A DNA stretch of 64,000 bases, from contig DIYL01000015.1 in assembly GCA_002428985.1 (NCBI GenBank), positions 62,001 through 126,000 of the forward strand, in the 5' to 3' direction. The notes beneath the pieces were generated by a model that saw only the letters and a list, made by a program, of their open reading frames with translations, searched no databases and was not told where the DNA came from. Below are positions 62,720 to 64,000 of the stretch, one piece after another; the first letter of the stretch is position 1; each line of letters starts with the position of its first letter. The position numbers and the translations under genes are program-made. The stretch comes from Anaerolineales bacterium UBA6055. GTDB lineage: Bacteria; Chloroflexota; Anaerolineae; Aggregatilineales; Phototrophicaceae.

Positions 62720-63649
62720 TTGGGTTTATTTCGTCGCGGTTTATCTCGCACCCGTCAATCCTTTTTTGGTCGCATCTCACAAATGCTTGGCAATACCGAA
62801 ATTGATGAGGACACCTGGGAAGACATTGAAACGTTACTCATTCAAGCCGACATGGGCTTCGAAACATCTATGAAAGTGATTGACATTCTCCAAGAAAAAG
62901 TCCGTGCTCAAGGTCTCACAAAAACGGATCAACTACAAGTTGCACTAAAAGAGACACTCGCAGGCCTCCTCGAGTTCCCACCTGCGATGAATATTTCAGG
63001 GCGCGAACTCTCAATTATTCTTGTGGTTGGGGTGAACGGTTCAGGTAAAACAACATCTATCGCTAAACTAGCGCACCGCCTAAAGAATCTCTCTAAACGT
63101 AAAGTTATGATTGCTGCTGGCGATACCTTCCGCGCTGCCGCGATTGAACAATTACAGACTTGGGGTGAACGAATTGATGTTCCAGTCATTGCCAATCGTC
63201 CCGGCTCTGACCCCGGTGCAGTCGTATTTGATGCAACTGAAGCTGCTAAAGCCCGTGGATATGAAATCTTGATTATTGATACAGCCGGACGCTTGCAAAA
63301 TAACTATAACCTCATGCAAGAATTGACAAAAATTAGCCAAGTATCAGGTAAAGTTGTCCCTAACGCACCACATGAAGTTTTATTGGTGTTAGACGGTACA
63401 ACTGGTCAAAATGCAATCGAACAAGCAAAAAAATTCCAAGAAGCTTCCGGTGTTACGGGTGTCATTGTTACCAAGCTAGATAGCACCGCCAAAGGTGGTA
63501 TGGTGTTTTCAATCTTTAACGACCTTGAATTGCCTGTCCACTATACCGGACTTGGTGAAGGTATTCATGATATGGTGCTCTTCAATCCTGAATTTTTCGT
63601 GGATAGTTTATTTAGTGATGCCGAAGAAGATGATGAGGAAGAAAGCTAA
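62720..63649 (+). CDS. ftsY: Signal recognition particle receptor FtsY
   Basis: SRP GTPase receptor that docks ribosome-nascent chains at the membrane. The 309-residue protein has an N domain (DTWEDIETLLIQADMG) and a G domain with G1 VVGVNGSGKTTSIAKLAHRL, DTFRAAAIEQLQTWGER, G3 IIDTAGRLQNN, G4 VTKLDSTAKGGM and the closing HYTGLGEGIHDM. The acidic A domain of enterobacterial FtsY is missing, as in many other phyla. The start is TTG at 62720, supported by AGGAGAAA upstream. A methyltransferase gene starts at the base after its stop. Confidence 0.97.
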   Translation: MGLFRRGLSRTRQSFFGRISQMLGNTEIDEDTWEDIETLLIQADMGFETSMKVIDILQEKVRAQGLTKTDQLQVALKETLAGLLEFPPAMNISGRELSIILVVGVNGSGKTTSIAKLAHRLKNLSKRKVMIAAGDTFRAAAIEQLQTWGERIDVPVIANRPGSDPGAVVFDATEAAKARGYEILIIDTAGRLQNNYNLMQELTKISQVSGKVVPNAPHEVLLVLDGTTGQNAIEQAKKFQEASGVTGVIVTKLDSTAKGGMVFSIFNDLELPVHYTGLGEGIHDMVLFNPEFFVDSLFSDAEEDDEEES

Positions 63650-64000
63650 TTGGCGCTTGAGCAAATTACAAGCCTTCAGAACACTAAGGTCAAGCTGGTC
63701 AATCGTTTACGCTCAAAACGTGGACGCGAGACAGAAAACTTATTTTTGATCGATTACGATCGTGATCTTGAACGCGCGCTTGAACAGGGCTATACCATCG
63801 AATTCATCATGGTTTGCCCTGCAATCGCTGACGACAATATCATCGATTTAATTGGACAAGCTAGTGCATATGAAATCACAGAGCAAATTTTAAATAAAGT
63901 CAGCTATCGAGAAAATTCAGCTGGTTTTGTTGCAGTTATGCAATCGCAGTCAGTTCAAGGCTTAGCAGAACTGACAGCATCTGATGCAAAGCACCTAATT
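63650..64000 (+). CDS. TrmH/SpoU-type RNA methyltransferase, N-terminal part (cut by window edge)
   Basis: A frame opens with TTG immediately after the ftsY stop and runs 117 codons off the right end without a stop. It reads ALEQITSLQNTKVKLVNRLR and SKRGRETENLFLIDYDRDLE, then ITEQILNKVSYRENSAGFVAV. This is the substrate-binding N-terminal domain of 2'-O-ribose methyltransferases of the SpoU (TrmH) family (typical opening: ITSxxNpxvK..L..L..kk.R). The catalytic knot domain lies outside the window. The target could be rRNA or tRNA. Co-transcription with ftsY is likely. Confidence 0.85.
   Translation, partial: MALEQITSLQNTKVKLVNRLRSKRGRETENLFLIDYDRDLERALEQGYTIEFIMVCPAIADDNIIDLIGQASAYEITEQILNKVSYRENSAGFVAVMQSQSVQGLAELTASDAKHLI

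Noticed and set aside
1..64000. tRNA, rRNA, CRISPR array, insertion sequence or integrase-att site
   Set aside because: I found no cloverleaf-like gene, regular repeat-spacer array, transposase or integrase frame. The direct repeats flanking the island are coding remnants, not recognisable attachment sites.

Overview
This 64 kb window is a gene-dense, moderately AT-rich bacterial chromosome segment with no rRNA, tRNA, CRISPR array or insertion sequence that I can see. The gene mix suggests a member of the Chloroflexota, probably Anaerolineae-like. That rests on a CrtYcd-type lycopene cyclase beside CruF- and CruG-like carotenoid genes, an FHA plus winged-helix regulator, a Suv3-like RNA helicase, a K+-dependent membrane pyrophosphatase, and a large NACHT/TIR/HEAT conflict island. 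The assignment is inference. No bacteriochlorophyll or reaction-centre genes are in view.

Layout. 1-9.6 kb: DNA polymerase IV (cut by the window edge), glycogen branching enzyme, an MFS transporter, two one-carbon enzymes (purU, fhs) and a GAF/PAS histidine kinase. 9.7-14.4 kb: a tightly overlapping pyrB-pyrC-pyrD-pyrE-pyrF operon that carries carbamoyl phosphate plus aspartate to UMP. 14.4-30 kb: a small P-loop kinase, then a pigment and photoprotection region. It holds SRPBCC protein-crtD-like desaturase-photolyase on the plus strand; crtI-crtB-ldh-crtYcd-membrane protein on the minus strand; and a membrane glycosyltransferase, a hydrolase, cruF, plsY, a cruG-like GT2 and another CrtI-family enzyme on the plus strand. 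Together these predict a monocyclic, 1'-hydroxylated and glycosylated carotenoid of the myxol-glycoside or hydroxy-gamma-carotene-glucoside type.

30-43 kb: mostly housekeeping genes, including a deacetylase-like enzyme, MaoC hydratase, hydrolase, hppA with a long acidic tail, yraN-miaA, moaC and a moaD-moaE fusion, fabF-rnc, and a membrane endonuclease/exonuclease/phosphatase-family protein. 43-51 kb: Suv3-like helicase, HNH endonuclease, sulfotransferase, and a conserved ATP-grasp/alpha-E/transglutaminase operon led by a SHOCT-type protein.

51-62 kb is the accessory highlight. A same-strand block encodes TIR-NACHT-HEAT, TIR-FGE, a small protein with a hydrophobic C-terminus, and a second NACHT ATPase that shares a short motif with the small protein. 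Next comes a metallophosphoesterase. The island is bracketed by two related pieces of a small module. Each piece has a stand-alone RNA-polymerase alpha-CTD-like protein. One has an intact GTPase-like protein without a P-loop. The other keeps only a decayed remnant of that gene and sits behind an FHA/winged-helix regulator. This looks like a putative conflict/immune system inserted at, or bounded by, a duplicated regulatory module. The window ends with ftsY and the start of a TrmH/SpoU-type RNA methyltransferase.
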